64,000 nucleotides of DNA from Halalkalibacter nanhaiisediminis (GTDB lineage Bacteria > Bacillota > Bacilli > Bacillales > Bacillaceae_D), in the NCBI RefSeq assembly GCF_007830185.1, contig NZ_VLKZ01000004.1:158383-222382 (forward strand). Reading direction: 5' to 3'. Of this stretch, positions 28,405 through 38,121 are shown in pieces. The notes under the pieces were generated by a model that had not been told where the DNA came from, searched no databases, and saw only the letters and a list, made by a program, of their open reading frames with translations. Numbering within the stretch: position 1 is the first letter of the stretch; every line of letters begins with the position of its first letter. Both the position numbers and the translations under genes were made by a program.

Positions 28405-30108
28405 ATGATGACTGTTGAGAAAGTTTGGCTACAACATTATCCAAAGGAAATTCCTCATTCGATTGAGTATGAAGAAAGGTGCTTGCAAGATTATTTAAAG
28501 CAAGCAGCAACAACCTATCCTAACAATGTCGCACTGCACTTTCTAGGCAAGGAAATGACGTACTCCGAAGTGTACGAACAAGCCAAACGATTTGCTAATC
28601 AGTTAAAAACGTTGGGAGTTGAGAAAGGTGACCGTGTCGCCATTATGCTTGCCAACTCTCCACAATCGATTATTAGCTACTACGGTGCATTAATGCTAGG
28701 CGCAATTGTTGTGCAAACGAACCCTCTTTATGTTGAAAGAGAGCTTTCGCATCAGTTAATTGATTCCGGAGCAAAAGTCATCATCTGTCTTGATCTAGTC
28801 TTCCCACGTGTCGAAAAAGTTCGTTCAAAAACAGACTTAACTCACGTGATCGTAACCAGTATTAAAGATTATTTACCATTTCCAAAGAACTTGCTCTACC
28901 CATTTGTTCAAAAGAAAAATACGGGTATAAAAGTCGATATCGTTTATGATGAGAAGACGATTGCCTTTAAGTCATTTCTACAAAAGGGTGACTCTAGCGA
29001 AGTGCAGGTTGAATTGAACCCATCCACAGATTTAGCTCTTTTGCAGTATACAGGTGGTACAACAGGTCCTGCAAAAGGAGTTATGCTTACTCATCGAAAC
29101 CTCGTTGTCAATACAACTCAATGTATTCACTGGACATATAAGACAAAGCCTGGCCAAGAAAAAATGCTAGCAGCTCTTCCCTTTTTTCATGTGTATGGGA
29201 TGACAGTTATTATGAATCTAGCTATTATGAGTGGATTTACAACTGTAATCCTTCCAAAGTTTGAAACTAAAGATGTCCTTAAAACGATTGATAAGCAGAA
29301 AATTACTTTATTTCCAGGTGCACCAACGATGTATGTGGCATTGATTAACGATCCAAATATTAATGATTATGATTTATCTTCAATTGTCGCTTGTTTAAGT
29401 GGTGCAGCCGCGCTACCGCTTGAAGTTCAACAAACTTTTGAAAAGCTATCAGGTGGGAAGCTCGTTGAAGGGTACGGTTTGACAGAAACGTCTCCTGTAG
29501 CAATAGCCAATCCAATATGGGGCAATCGGAAATCAAGTAGTGTTGGTATCCCTTGGCCTGATACAGAAGCAACGGTTATTTCTGCCGAAACAGGTGAAAC
29601 TGCTGAAATTGGTGAGGTCGGAGAAATTGCGATTCGAGGTCCTCAAGTCATGAAAGGTTACTGGAACCGTCCAGAAGAAACGGAAAAGGTTTTCAAGGAT
29701 GATTGGTTTTTAACTGGTGATATGGGCTATATGGATGAGGATGGCTATTTTTATATCGTCGATCGAAAAAAAGATATGATTATCGCTGGTGGATTTAATA
29801 TTTATCCACGTGAAATTGAAGAAGTTCTGTATGAACATGAAGCAATTCAAGAAACCGCTGTTATTGGTGTGCCAGATGAATATCGTGGTGAAACAGTAAA
29901 AGCATTCATTGTATTAAAAGAAGGGAGAAAGCTGTCTGAAAAAGAATTGGAAGAATTTTGTCGCAAGCATTTAGCAGCCTTTAAAGTTCCGAGATTATTT
30001 GAATTTCGTGATGAATTACCCAAGACGCTTGTCGGAAAAATTCTTCGCCGTGTTCTTGTAGAAGAAGAAAAACAAAAACGTGAAAAACAAAAATCAAGTA
30101 ATGAATAA
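28405..30108 (+). CDS. lcfA: Long-chain acyl-CoA ligase, first copy
   Basis: 567 residues, ANL superfamily. AMP-binding P-loop LLQYTGGTTGPAKGVMLTH near residue 210, GYGLTETSPVA near 355, GDMGYMDEDGYFYIVDRKKD near 435, and C-terminal catalytic Lys in LPKTLVGKILRR. Activates fatty acids for beta-oxidation. Start chosen at the ATG 8 nt after AGGAGG; adjacent ATGs at 28399 and 28408 are alternatives. A close paralogue follows directly. Confidence 0.93.
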   Translation: MMTVEKVWLQHYPKEIPHSIEYEERCLQDYLKQAATTYPNNVALHFLGKEMTYSEVYEQAKRFANQLKTLGVEKGDRVAIMLANSPQSIISYYGALMLGAIVVQTNPLYVERELSHQLIDSGAKVIICLDLVFPRVEKVRSKTDLTHVIVTSIKDYLPFPKNLLYPFVQKKNTGIKVDIVYDEKTIAFKSFLQKGDSSEVQVELNPSTDLALLQYTGGTTGPAKGVMLTHRNLVVNTTQCIHWTYKTKPGQEKMLAALPFFHVYGMTVIMNLAIMSGFTTVILPKFETKDVLKTIDKQKITLFPGAPTMYVALINDPNINDYDLSSIVACLSGAAALPLEVQQTFEKLSGGKLVEGYGLTETSPVAIANPIWGNRKSSSVGIPWPDTEATVISAETGETAEIGEVGEIAIRGPQVMKGYWNRPEETEKVFKDDWFLTGDMGYMDEDGYFYIVDRKKDMIIAGGFNIYPREIEEVLYEHEAIQETAVIGVPDEYRGETVKAFIVLKEGRKLSEKELEEFCRKHLAAFKVPRLFEFRDELPKTLVGKILRRVLVEEEKQKREKQKSSNE

Positions 30109-30191
30109 GCATTAAAACTAGGGGGAGCTGATATAAGCACCTCCTTTTTATTGATAAAAGTAAGAAAATTTCAAAAAATGATAAAAATCTA

Positions 30192-30220
30192 TTTAAAAAT
30201 GAATGGACATTCATTACAAT
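30192..30220 (+). promoter_or_regulatory. Promoter of the second acyl-CoA ligase gene
   Basis: TTTAAA, 17 bp, TACAAT. The FadR box fills the spacer and touches the -10, consistent with repression by blocking polymerase. Confidence 0.5.
30198..30215 (+). promoter_or_regulatory. FadR operator upstream of the second acyl-CoA ligase
   Basis: AATGAATGGACATTCATT: two perfect 8-bp arms around GA. The arms match the ATGAATGA/TCATTCAT-type FadR box of B. subtilis, with a two-base centre instead of the usual four-base one. Confidence 0.7.
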
Positions 30221-30272
30221 AGAGGAGAGAGGATGAAATGATTGAAAGGAGAGGCTTAAGGAGGCCATTCAA

Positions 30273-31970
30273 TTGATAACTGTCATGGAAAAGAAATGGG
30301 TAGAGCGTTACCATAAAGAAATTCCTGCTTCAATTGATTATCCGAAGCACGCGTTACACGAGTTGGTAGAGCAAGTTTCCGTGCGTTATCCTGATCATGT
30401 AGCACTAGAGTTTCTAGGAAAGTCGCTTACATATAAGGATTTTGACACAAAGGTTAGACGTTTGGCCAATCATTTGCAAGCCCTTGGTCTTCAAAAAGGG
30501 GACCGAGTTGCGATTATGCTTCCTAACTGTCCGCAAAGTGTGATCACATACTTTGCTACACTAATGGCTGGAGGGATTGTTGTACAGACGAATCCACTTT
30601 ATGTGGAAAGAGAACTTGAGCATCAACTCGTAGACTCAGGAGCAAAAATGATTATTTGTTTAGATCTCTTGTTTCCAAGGGTCATGAAAGTGAAGCAAGC
30701 AACAAAACTTGAACACATCATTGTAACCGCTATCAAGGATTATTTGCCATTTCCTAAAAATTTATTTTATCCATTTATTCAAAAGAAAAATACAGGTCTA
30801 TCAGTAAATATCATTTACAATGAAACGATTCATCGCTTTATGCCACTTGTTCAAACTGGCTCGGATAAACGAGCAGATGTTGAGGTGTCACCAGAAGATG
30901 TTGCTCTTTTGCAATATACAGGTGGGACGACAGGTTTGGCAAAAGGTGTGATGCTTACTCATCGAAATTTGGTTGCTAATACCATTCAGTGTAGGCATTG
31001 GATGTACAAAATGCATGACGGTCAGGAACGGACACTCGCTGTCTTACCTTTTTTTCACGTGTATGGTATGACTGTATCGATGAATTTGACCTTGTTAACA
31101 GGTAGTGCACTCCATATTTTGCCGCGCTTTGATGCAAAACAAGTGTTGAAATTGATTCATCAAAAGAAGATAACGATTTTTCCTGGTGCGCCAACAATGT
31201 ACATTGGCTTAATTAACCATCCAAACATTAAGAATTACAATCTATCTTCTATCGAAGCGTGTATTAGCGGGTCTGCCTCTTTGCCAGCTGAAGTTCAACA
31301 GCGTTTTGAGGAGTTAACAGGTGGCAGGCTTGTAGAAGGTTATGGGTTAACGGAGGCAGCACCTGTTACTCATTGTAATTTATTGTGGGGAGAACACAGA
31401 AAGTCTAGTATTGGTCTGCCATGGCCTGATACAGAGGCGGTTATTTTATCACTGGAAACGGGTGAACGAGCTAAGGAAAGAGAGGTAGGGGAACTTGCGG
31501 TTCGTGGACCTCAAATTATGAAAGGCTACTGGAATAGACCTGAAGATACAAAGGCCACGATGCGAGATGGCTGGCTTCTTACAGGAGATATGGGCTATAT
31601 GGATGAAGACGGCTATTTTTATATCGTTGATCGAAAAAAAGATATGATTATTGCTGGTGGATTCAACATTTATCCACGTGAAATTGAAGAAGTACTGTAT
31701 AACCATCCAGACATTCAAGAAGCTGTAGCCATTGGCATTCCTGATGAGTATCGTGGTGAGACCGTGAAAGTGTTTGTTGTCAAAAAAGAAGGCTCAATAC
31801 TTACAGAAGAGGAGCTTAATACGTATTGTCGGGCGAATCTAGCTGCTTATAAGGTTCCGCGCAAATATGAGTTTAGAGAAGAACTACCGAAAACAATTGT
31901 CGGCAAAATTTTAAAGCGAGTCTTAATAGAAGAAGAGAAACAAAAGAAAATCGAGCAGAAAACGAGTTAA
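30273..31970 (+). CDS. lcfA: Long-chain acyl-CoA ligase, second copy
   Basis: 565 residues, colinear with the upstream gene and sharing long identical runs (for example DGYFYIVDRKKDMIIAGGF). P-loop LLQYTGGTTGLAKGVMLTH, VEGYGLTEAAPVTH and the C-terminal PKTIVGKILKR Lys are intact, so both copies should be active. TTG start 8 nt after AAGGAGG. It is followed by fadR, fadB, etfB and etfA, the B. subtilis lcfA order, and so is the positional orthologue of lcfA. Confidence 0.93.
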   Translation: MITVMEKKWVERYHKEIPASIDYPKHALHELVEQVSVRYPDHVALEFLGKSLTYKDFDTKVRRLANHLQALGLQKGDRVAIMLPNCPQSVITYFATLMAGGIVVQTNPLYVERELEHQLVDSGAKMIICLDLLFPRVMKVKQATKLEHIIVTAIKDYLPFPKNLFYPFIQKKNTGLSVNIIYNETIHRFMPLVQTGSDKRADVEVSPEDVALLQYTGGTTGLAKGVMLTHRNLVANTIQCRHWMYKMHDGQERTLAVLPFFHVYGMTVSMNLTLLTGSALHILPRFDAKQVLKLIHQKKITIFPGAPTMYIGLINHPNIKNYNLSSIEACISGSASLPAEVQQRFEELTGGRLVEGYGLTEAAPVTHCNLLWGEHRKSSIGLPWPDTEAVILSLETGERAKEREVGELAVRGPQIMKGYWNRPEDTKATMRDGWLLTGDMGYMDEDGYFYIVDRKKDMIIAGGFNIYPREIEEVLYNHPDIQEAVAIGIPDEYRGETVKVFVVKKEGSILTEEELNTYCRANLAAYKVPRKYEFREELPKTIVGKILKRVLIEEEKQKKIEQKTS

Positions 31971-31981
31971 AGAGAAGGTGA

Positions 31982-32010
31982 TTGACAGTCTTGTTCTTTT
32001 TCACTAAAAT
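31982..32010 (+). promoter_or_regulatory. SigA promoter of fadR-fadB-etfBA
   Basis: TTGACA, 17 bp, TAAAAT, just before the FadR operator. Confidence 0.8.
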
Positions 32011-32018
32011 AAGTGAAA

Positions 32019-32036
32019 TGAATGAATAATCATTCA
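32019..32036 (+). promoter_or_regulatory. FadR operator upstream of fadR
   Basis: TGAATGAATAATCATTCA fits the B. subtilis FadR consensus TGAATGAMTANTCATTCA at every position. It covers the expected transcription start, indicating autoregulation, relieved by long-chain acyl-CoA. Confidence 0.9.
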
Positions 32037-32055
32037 GTTCAAAGGAGAGACAGCG

Positions 32056-32640
32056 GTGGGAAAGAAAAAAGGACCAAAATACAACCAGATTATCGAAGCT
32101 GCGGTGACTATTATCGCAAAACACGGTTACCACCAAGCTCAAGTGTCAAAGATTGCAAAAGAAGCTGGCGTAGCTGATGGAACGATTTATCTATATTTCA
32201 AAAACAAAGAAGACATTTTAACTTCCTTGTTTGAAGAAAAAATGGGTAGCTTCGTTGGGAAAATTCGTGATCGCATAACAGATGATTTATCGATTGAAGA
32301 AAAATTACTTGTTTTAATAAGCATGCATTTTGAGCAATTGCAAGCGGATAAGCAGCTTGCAATTGTTACCCAACTCGAACTTCGTCAATCTAATACTGAT
32401 CTTCGTTTGAAAATTAATGAAATTCTTAAAGGGTATCTAACCCTTATAGACGAATTACTAACAGAAGGGAAAGAGAAGCAATTCTTTAAGCCTAATCTGG
32501 ATAATCGTCTTGCTCGTCAAATGATATTTGGTACAGTAGATGAGATTGTGACCAACTGGGTAATGAAGGATTGTAAGTACGATCTCTTAGCCTTAGCGAA
32601 ACCAGTTCATCAAATGATACTTAGTGGATTTCGCGTCTAA
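32056..32640 (+). CDS. fadR: TetR-family fatty acid degradation regulator FadR
   Basis: 194 residues from GTG, 8 nt after AAAGGAG. N-terminal TetR helix-turn-helix (about 10-55) with HQAQVSKIAKEAGVADGTIY and YFKNKEDIL; helical ligand-binding C-domain. In B. subtilis this protein (YsiA/FadR) represses fatty acid oxidation genes and is released by long-chain acyl-CoA. Its box lies directly upstream. Confidence 0.93.
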   Translation: MGKKKGPKYNQIIEAAVTIIAKHGYHQAQVSKIAKEAGVADGTIYLYFKNKEDILTSLFEEKMGSFVGKIRDRITDDLSIEEKLLVLISMHFEQLQADKQLAIVTQLELRQSNTDLRLKINEILKGYLTLIDELLTEGKEKQFFKPNLDNRLARQMIFGTVDEIVTNWVMKDCKYDLLALAKPVHQMILSGFRV

Positions 32641-32665
32641 CTCAATAATGACGAGGAGTGAGAAA

Positions 32666-33439
32666 GTGGATCATTTACGTATAGCAGTTGAAGAGAAAGT
32701 AGGGACAATTACCCTGCAGAATCCTCCAGCAAATGTGTTAGCGAAAGCCCTTTTAAAAGAGCTCGATCAGGCATTAACAGAGCTTGAAAATGACAAAGAC
32801 GTGCATGTGATTATTTTGCATGGCGAAGGTCGATTCTTTGCTGCGGGAGCAAATATTAAGGAATTTACCGAAGTGAAAGATGGTGCAGAATTCACTAAAT
32901 TTGCTAGGGAAGGTCAACAACTATTAGATCGAATCGAATGCTTTCCAAAACCAATTATTGCAGCTATTCATGGTGCGGCTCTTGGCGGTGGATTAGAGCT
33001 AGCAATGGCTTGTCATATCCGTCTGGCAACCGAGGATGCTAAGCTTGGTTTACCAGAGCTGCAGCTTGGTCTCATTCCTGGTTTTTCGGGTAGTCAGCGA
33101 CTCCCCCGCTATGTCGGAAAAGCAAAAGCGACAGAAATGCTTTTAACAAGTGAGCCAATTTCAGGTAAAGAAGCGAAAGAACTCGGTCTTGTTAATTCGA
33201 TTCATTCTGAGCAAGCGCTCATCGAAGACGCCAAAGCACTAGCTAAAAAGATTGCCCAAAAAAGCACCATTACCGTTAAGATGACGCTTGAGCTCCTCCG
33301 TTACTATGATCCGACTACTCATACAGAAGGTTCAACTCGTGAAGCTGATATGTTTGGGCTCGCGTTTGATTCAGAAGATGGCAAGGAAGGCATACAAGCC
33401 TTTATCGAGAAACGCTCACCAAATTTTAAAAATCGATAA
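32666..33439 (+). CDS. fadB: Enoyl-CoA hydratase
   Basis: 257 residues, crotonase family. NPPANVL, oxyanion-hole segment FAAGANIKEF and IHGAALGGGLELAMACHIR are intact; catalytic Glu lies in KLGLPELQLGLIPG. Second step of beta-oxidation. Start placed at GTG 7 nt after GAGGAG; the earlier start at 32624 overlaps fadR and has no ribosome binding site. B. subtilis ysiB/fadB is at the same place. Confidence 0.92.
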   Translation: MDHLRIAVEEKVGTITLQNPPANVLAKALLKELDQALTELENDKDVHVIILHGEGRFFAAGANIKEFTEVKDGAEFTKFAREGQQLLDRIECFPKPIIAAIHGAALGGGLELAMACHIRLATEDAKLGLPELQLGLIPGFSGSQRLPRYVGKAKATEMLLTSEPISGKEAKELGLVNSIHSEQALIEDAKALAKKIAQKSTITVKMTLELLRYYDPTTHTEGSTREADMFGLAFDSEDGKEGIQAFIEKRSPNFKNR

Positions 33440-33466
33440 AATGATAAATCCATAGGAGGGACGAAT

Positions 33467-34237
33467 ATGAACATTTTTGTCATCATGAAACGTACGTTTG
33501 ATACTGAGGAGAAGATTTCCATTAGTGGTGGTCGGATTGATGAGAGTGGTGCAGAATTTATCATTAATCCATATGATGAATATGCGATTGAAGAAGCGAT
33601 TGTGCTGCGAGATGAGCATGGTGGTGAAGTAACGGTTGTGACTGTAGGAGAAGAAGAAGCCGAAAAAGAATTGCGTACAGCCCTTGCGATGGGAGCAGAT
33701 AAAGCGGTACTCATTGATAGTGAGGAAATTGATGAGTTAGATCAGTTTACAACAGCAACGCTTCTTGCTACTTATCTAAAAGATCAAGAGTATGACATTA
33801 TTCTTGGCGGAAACGTGGCCGTAGATGGAGGCTCTGGTCAGGTTGGGCCAAGAGTGGCTGAACTTTTAAGTATTCCGCAAGTGACAACGATTACAAAGCT
33901 TGAGGTAGCAGGTGGACAAGCGACGATTGTTCGAGATGTAGAAGGCGATCAAGAAACGGTTGAAGTCTCATTACCAGTACTTGTAACGGCACAGCAAGGA
34001 TTAAATGAACCTCGTTATCCATCTTTACCAGGGATTATGAAGGCGAAAAAGAAGCCTTTAGATACGCTTGACTTAGATGATTTAGATTTAGACGAAGATG
34101 ATGTAGAAGCAAAAACAACGACGTTGGAGATTTTCCTTCCGCCAGATAAGCAAGCAGGAAAGGTGTTAGAAGGCGAACCGGCTGAGCAAGTAAAAGAGCT
34201 TGTTTCTTTACTGAAATCTGAAGCGAAAGTCATTTAA
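33467..34237 (+). CDS. etfB: Electron transfer flavoprotein beta subunit
   Basis: 256 residues. Starts MNIFVIMKRTFDTEEKI and contains the VALRDEHGGEVTVVTVG-like and ILGGNVAVDGGSGQVGPRVA segments of EtfB. With EtfA it carries electrons from acyl-CoA dehydrogenases. ATAGGAGG precedes the ATG. Confidence 0.96.
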   Translation: MNIFVIMKRTFDTEEKISISGGRIDESGAEFIINPYDEYAIEEAIVLRDEHGGEVTVVTVGEEEAEKELRTALAMGADKAVLIDSEEIDELDQFTTATLLATYLKDQEYDIILGGNVAVDGGSGQVGPRVAELLSIPQVTTITKLEVAGGQATIVRDVEGDQETVEVSLPVLVTAQQGLNEPRYPSLPGIMKAKKKPLDTLDLDDLDLDEDDVEAKTTTLEIFLPPDKQAGKVLEGEPAEQVKELVSLLKSEAKVI

Positions 34238-34252
34238 ATAGGAGGGATTATC

Positions 34253-35230
34253 ATGGCGAAAAAAGTACTAGTTATTGGAGAAGTACGTGACGGAGAATTA
34301 CGTAATGTATCATTTGAATCCATTTCAGCAGGGAAGACGATCGCTGATGGAGGAGAAGTAGTCGGTGTTCTTTTAGGTGAAAATGTAAGCGGTTTAGCTG
34401 ATAGCTTGATTCACTACGGGGCTGATCGTGTGATTGTCGTCGATCATGCCGATTTAAAGAGCTATACGACAGATGCTTATCAACAAGCATTATTGCAAGT
34501 ATTTGATACTGAAAGCCCTGAAGCGGTTATTATGGGACATACAGCGACAGGAAAGGATGTTTCACCACGTCTTGCGATGAAGCTAAATTCGGGATTAATT
34601 TCAGATGCGATTTCTGTTGAGGTTGACGGAGGAGAGCCTGTTTTTACTCGTCCAATCTATTCAGGAAAAGCATTTGAAAAGAAAAAAATAAATGAAGGTG
34701 TGATATTCGCAACAATTCGTCCAAATAATATTGCCCCACTTGAAGCAGATTCATCCCGTAGTGGAGATGTTCAGAAGGTAACCGTGGAGATTAAAGATTT
34801 GCGTACAACGATTCGTGATGTGGTTCGAAAAGCAACTGGCGGTGTTGATCTTTCTGAAGCAAAAGTGATTGTAGCTGGTGGACGAGGGGTAAAAAGCAAA
34901 GAAGGGTTTGAACCATTACAAGAGCTTGCTGATTTACTTGGCGGAGCTGTCGGAGCTTCTCGCGGGGCGTGTGATGCAGACTATTGCGATTATGCTTTGC
35001 AAATTGGGCAAACAGGTAAAGTGGTTACTCCAGACCTTTACTTTGCGATCGGAATATCTGGAGCGATTCAACACTTGGCAGGGATGTCGAACTCAAAAGT
35101 GATTGTAGCCATTAATAAAGATCCAGAAGCACCTATTTTTGAAGTAGCTGATTATGGAATCGTCGGTGATCTGTTTGAGATTGTTCCGATTTTGACAGAA
35201 GAACTTAAAAGTGCCTTAGTATCAAATTAA
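34253..35230 (+). CDS. etfA: Electron transfer flavoprotein alpha subunit
   Basis: 325 residues. N-terminal alpha/beta domain, then the FAD-binding C-domain with AGGRGVKSKEGFEPL, GASRGACDADY, QIGQTGKVVTPDLYFAIG and IVAINKDPEAPIFEVADYGIV. 15 bp after etfB with AATAGGAGGG. Confidence 0.97.
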   Translation: MAKKVLVIGEVRDGELRNVSFESISAGKTIADGGEVVGVLLGENVSGLADSLIHYGADRVIVVDHADLKSYTTDAYQQALLQVFDTESPEAVIMGHTATGKDVSPRLAMKLNSGLISDAISVEVDGGEPVFTRPIYSGKAFEKKKINEGVIFATIRPNNIAPLEADSSRSGDVQKVTVEIKDLRTTIRDVVRKATGGVDLSEAKVIVAGGRGVKSKEGFEPLQELADLLGGAVGASRGACDADYCDYALQIGQTGKVVTPDLYFAIGISGAIQHLAGMSNSKVIVAINKDPEAPIFEVADYGIVGDLFEIVPILTEELKSALVSN

Positions 35231-35250
35231 TAAATACAATTTTTTTAACA

Positions 35251-35299
35251 AAGGGTCTGATGTGAGCTAGTCTGTGCACACTAGCGGTCAGCCCTTTTT
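35251..35299 (+). terminator. Terminator after etfA
   Basis: AAGGGTCTGA/TCAGCCCTT with an inner CTAGT/ACTAG stem and TTTTT. Arm sequence related to those at 8791, 23388 and 44917. Confidence 0.85.
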
Positions 35300-35317
35300 G
35301 TTTCGTTTTTTTGTACT

Positions 35318-35347
35318 TTGGGTAGTCCTTTACAAGAAGGGTATAAT
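35318..35347 (+). promoter_or_regulatory. trxA promoter
   Basis: TTGGGT, 18 bp, TATAAT. GGGTAT at 35339-35344 resembles a SigB -10, but no matching -35 was found. Confidence 0.5.
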
Positions 35348-35437
35348 AATTTTCGAGCAACTTAGTCGCCACTCGCGTCAGCGGATGGTATAATCATGAT
35401 GAATCAAACTTGTAAAGTGATAAGGGAGGCTATTATT

Positions 35438-35752
35438 ATGGCAATTGTTAATGTATCAGATCAAACATTTGCATCTGAAACAAGTGAAGGAGTTGTTCTT
35501 GCAGACTTCTGGGCACCTTGGTGTGGACCTTGTAAAATGATTGCACCTGTTTTAGAAGAGTTAGACTCAGAAATGGGCGATAAAGTGAAGATTGCGAAGC
35601 TAGACGTAGATGAAAATCAAGAAACTGCTGCTAAGTACAGCGTAATGAGTATTCCAACACTTCTTGTTTTCAAAGACGGAGAAGTCGTTGATCAAGTTGT
35701 TGGTTTCCAACCAAAAGAAGCACTAGCTGAGCTTTTAAACAAACATCTATAA
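35438..35752 (+). CDS. trxA: Thioredoxin
   Basis: 104 residues. Active site WCGPC near residues 28-32 ([12 protein letters not shown]), cis-proline in [11 protein letters not shown]. Start MAIVNV placed after TAAGGGAGG; the upstream ATG at 35396 adds 14 unconserved residues. Confidence 0.98.
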   Translation: MAIVNVSDQTFASETSEGVVLADFWAPWCGPCKMIAPVLEELDSEMGDKVKIAKLDVDENQETAAKYSVMSIPTLLVFKDGEVVDQVVGFQPKEALAELLNKHL

Positions 35753-35765
35753 TCTCAAGCTTTAT

Positions 35766-35800
35766 AGTCCACTTTCTCTTATGAGAAGGTGGACTTTTCT
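35766..35800 (+). terminator. Terminator after trxA
   Basis: AGTCCACTTTCTC/GAGAAGGTGGACT with TTTTCTT. Confidence 0.85.
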
Positions 35801-35801
35801 T

Positions 35802-35905
35802 CTAATCAGAAAGTTTAAAACCATGATAACTTTCTGATTAGAATAACAAAAGACTAAGGCTTTTGCTATGAAGAACGTGGCGAAAAGTCAAGTTTTTCTA
35901 ATATG
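35802..35905 (+). repeat. MITE-like dispersed repeat, copy B
   Basis: Begins CTAATCAGAAAGTTTAAAAC and ends CAAGTTTTTCTAATATGA; ends are imperfect inverted repeats. Its first 35 bases differ from copy A by one A. It lies between the trxA terminator and uvrC. The middle is less conserved (GGCTTTTGCTATGAAGAAC). Confidence 0.75.
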
Positions 35906-35967
35906 ATTTTGTTCTAACTTGCATTTCTTTGTCTTCTCGCAAACAATAGATAGTGAGGTGGGAAGAG

Positions 35968-37743
35968 ATGAGTCAATTAAAAGAGAAATTAGCGATCCTC
36001 CCTGACCAACCAGGATGTTATTTGATGAAGGATCGACAAGGAACTATTATTTATGTTGGTAAGGCAAAAGTATTAAAAAATCGAGTTCGCTCTTATTTCA
36101 CTGGTTCTCATGATGGGAAAACCCAACGATTAGTTAGTGAGATCACTGATTTTGAATACATTGTTACATCATCCAATATCGAGGCGTTAATACTTGAACT
36201 CAATTTAATTAAAAAGCACGATCCGAAATACAACGTCATGCTTAAGGATGATAAAACATACCCTTATTTAAAAATTACCAATGAAGAACACCCTCGTTTG
36301 ATTACAACACGTCAAGTAAAAAAAGACGGGGGGAAGTATTTTGGACCATACCCAAATGCGGGAGCCGCAGCAGAAACGAAAAAGCTACTTGATCGTCTTT
36401 ATCCCCTGCGGAAATGCCGTACCCTTCCTGATAAAGTTTGTCTTTATTATCATATTGGGCAATGCTTAGCTCCTTGTGTGTATGAAGTCACAAAGGAACA
36501 AAATCAGGAAATGGTGCATGACATCACAAAATTTCTGCGATCAGGTCATGCTGAAATAAAAGAACAGCTAACAGAAAAAATGATGAAAGCGTCTGAGGAA
36601 CTCAATTTTGAGCGAGCAAAAGAAATCCGAGATACGCTTCAACATATGGAAGCAGTTATGGAAAAACAAAAAATGACGATTAACGATCAAATAGATCGAG
36701 ATGTCTTTGGCTTTGCTTATGATAAAGGGTGGATGTGCGTTCAAGTCTTTTTTATTCGCCAAGGAAAACTAATTGAACGTGATGTATCCATTTTTCCGTT
36801 TTATAAAGATCCACAAGAGGATTTACTAACGTTTATTGGGCAATTCTACTTGAAAAAAGAGCATATTAAGCCAAAGGAAGTTTTAGTGCCAGAACAAATT
36901 GATACTGAGCTTGTTGAACAATTACTTGGGGTAGGAACCTCGATACCAAAGAGAGGAAAGAAAAAAGAGCTAGTTGATTTGGCCAATCAAAATGCTGTGA
37001 TGGCTCTTCGCGAAAAGTTTTCATTAATTGAACGTGATGAAGACAGAACGATTAAGGCGATTGAGCGACTTGGTCAAGCAATGGGCATTCATACACCATT
37101 CCGAATCGAGGCATTTGATAATTCAAATATTCAAGGTACAGATCCCGTTTCAGCAATGATAACATTTCTTGACGGCAAGCCAAGTAGAAAAGATTACCGC
37201 AAGTATAAGATCAAAACGGTAGAAGGGCCAGATGATTACGGCTCGATGCGTGAAGTGATCCGTCGCCGTTATCTTCGTCTACTAAAGGAGTCATTACCAC
37301 TTCCTGATTTGATCGTGATAGATGGTGGGAAAGGACAAATAGCCGTTGCCCAAGAAGTGATTGAAGATGAGCTTGGGCTGTCCATTCCAGTCTGTGGTCT
37401 TGCCAAGGATGAAAAGCACAGAACTTCACAGCTGTTAATGGGTGATCCGCCAACAGTTATACCTTTAAAACGAGATAGTCATGAATTTTATCTTTTACAA
37501 AGAATTCAAGATGAAGTTCACCGTTTTGCGATTACATTCCATCGTCAAACACGCTCAAAAACATTTTTTCAATCCGTTCTTGATGACATTCCTGGTGTCG
37601 GCGAAAAGAGGAAGCGTCAGTTATTAAAACATTTTGGTTCTGTGAAAAATATGAAGGAAGCAACAGTCGATGATTTACAGAAGCTATCGATTCCCAAGAA
37701 AGTAGCGGAGGGAATAGTTGAAAAGTTAGGAGAAAAAGGATAA
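35968..37743 (+). CDS. uvrC: Excinuclease ABC subunit C
   Basis: 591 residues. N-terminal GIY-YIG nuclease ([19 protein letters not shown], 3' incision), UvrB-interacting region near 200-235 ([13 protein letters not shown]), RNase H-like nuclease ([19 protein letters not shown], 5' incision) and C-terminal helix-hairpin-helix ([19 protein letters not shown]). Cys cluster [20 protein letters not shown] present. Nucleotide excision repair. Confidence 0.97.
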   Translation: MSQLKEKLAILPDQPGCYLMKDRQGTIIYVGKAKVLKNRVRSYFTGSHDGKTQRLVSEITDFEYIVTSSNIEALILELNLIKKHDPKYNVMLKDDKTYPYLKITNEEHPRLITTRQVKKDGGKYFGPYPNAGAAAETKKLLDRLYPLRKCRTLPDKVCLYYHIGQCLAPCVYEVTKEQNQEMVHDITKFLRSGHAEIKEQLTEKMMKASEELNFERAKEIRDTLQHMEAVMEKQKMTINDQIDRDVFGFAYDKGWMCVQVFFIRQGKLIERDVSIFPFYKDPQEDLLTFIGQFYLKKEHIKPKEVLVPEQIDTELVEQLLGVGTSIPKRGKKKELVDLANQNAVMALREKFSLIERDEDRTIKAIERLGQAMGIHTPFRIEAFDNSNIQGTDPVSAMITFLDGKPSRKDYRKYKIKTVEGPDDYGSMREVIRRRYLRLLKESLPLPDLIVIDGGKGQIAVAQEVIEDELGLSIPVCGLAKDEKHRTSQLLMGDPPTVIPLKRDSHEFYLLQRIQDEVHRFAITFHRQTRSKTFFQSVLDDIPGVGEKRKRQLLKHFGSVKNMKEATVDDLQKLSIPKKVAEGIVEKLGEKG

Positions 37744-37807
37744 TTTTCTTCTTGCGTGAATTAGCATCCTTTGTTAGAATGAAAACCAATTAAATATGCC
37801 GCACTTC

Positions 37808-38001
37808 ATAAATGAAGTGATGGTAGAGGAGCGAAAACCATTAGTACAGTCTCGGAGGTTAATGAGGGCCTAAGAAGAGAAGAGAAAGGGGAATTCGCCG
37901 AAGTGTAAGAAAGGCTCATTTTTTCTTATGCTGGACCTATGTTGAAAAAGCATAGGGCTGTCACATACCTACACCCAGATGGTATGTGGAGAACTATCTC
38001 A
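37808..38001 (+). promoter_or_regulatory. Lysine riboswitch (L box)
   Basis: Conserved blocks appear in order: GTAGAGGAGCGAA, AGTAC, GAAAGGGGAATTCGCCGAAG, the ATGCTGGA loop and GCTGTCACA, then TATGTGGAGAACTATCTC closing the aptamer. Lysine binding should favour the terminator at 38042-38081 and shut off lysC. Confidence 0.9.
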
Positions 38002-38041
38002 CGTGAGAGCAGGGAGCAGTGTGGTACCGGATTAGGTATGA

Positions 38042-38081
38042 CAAGCAACAGTGAGGGGTTTTCCTTATTGTTGCTTTTTTG
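38042..38081 (+). terminator. Lysine-riboswitch expression-platform terminator
   Basis: AAGCAACAGTGAG pairs imperfectly with TTATTGTTGCTT, followed by T6. Confidence 0.85.
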
Positions 38082-38121
38082 CATTCCTTCATGAACAGTG
38101 AGTCAGAGAGGATGAAGAAAA

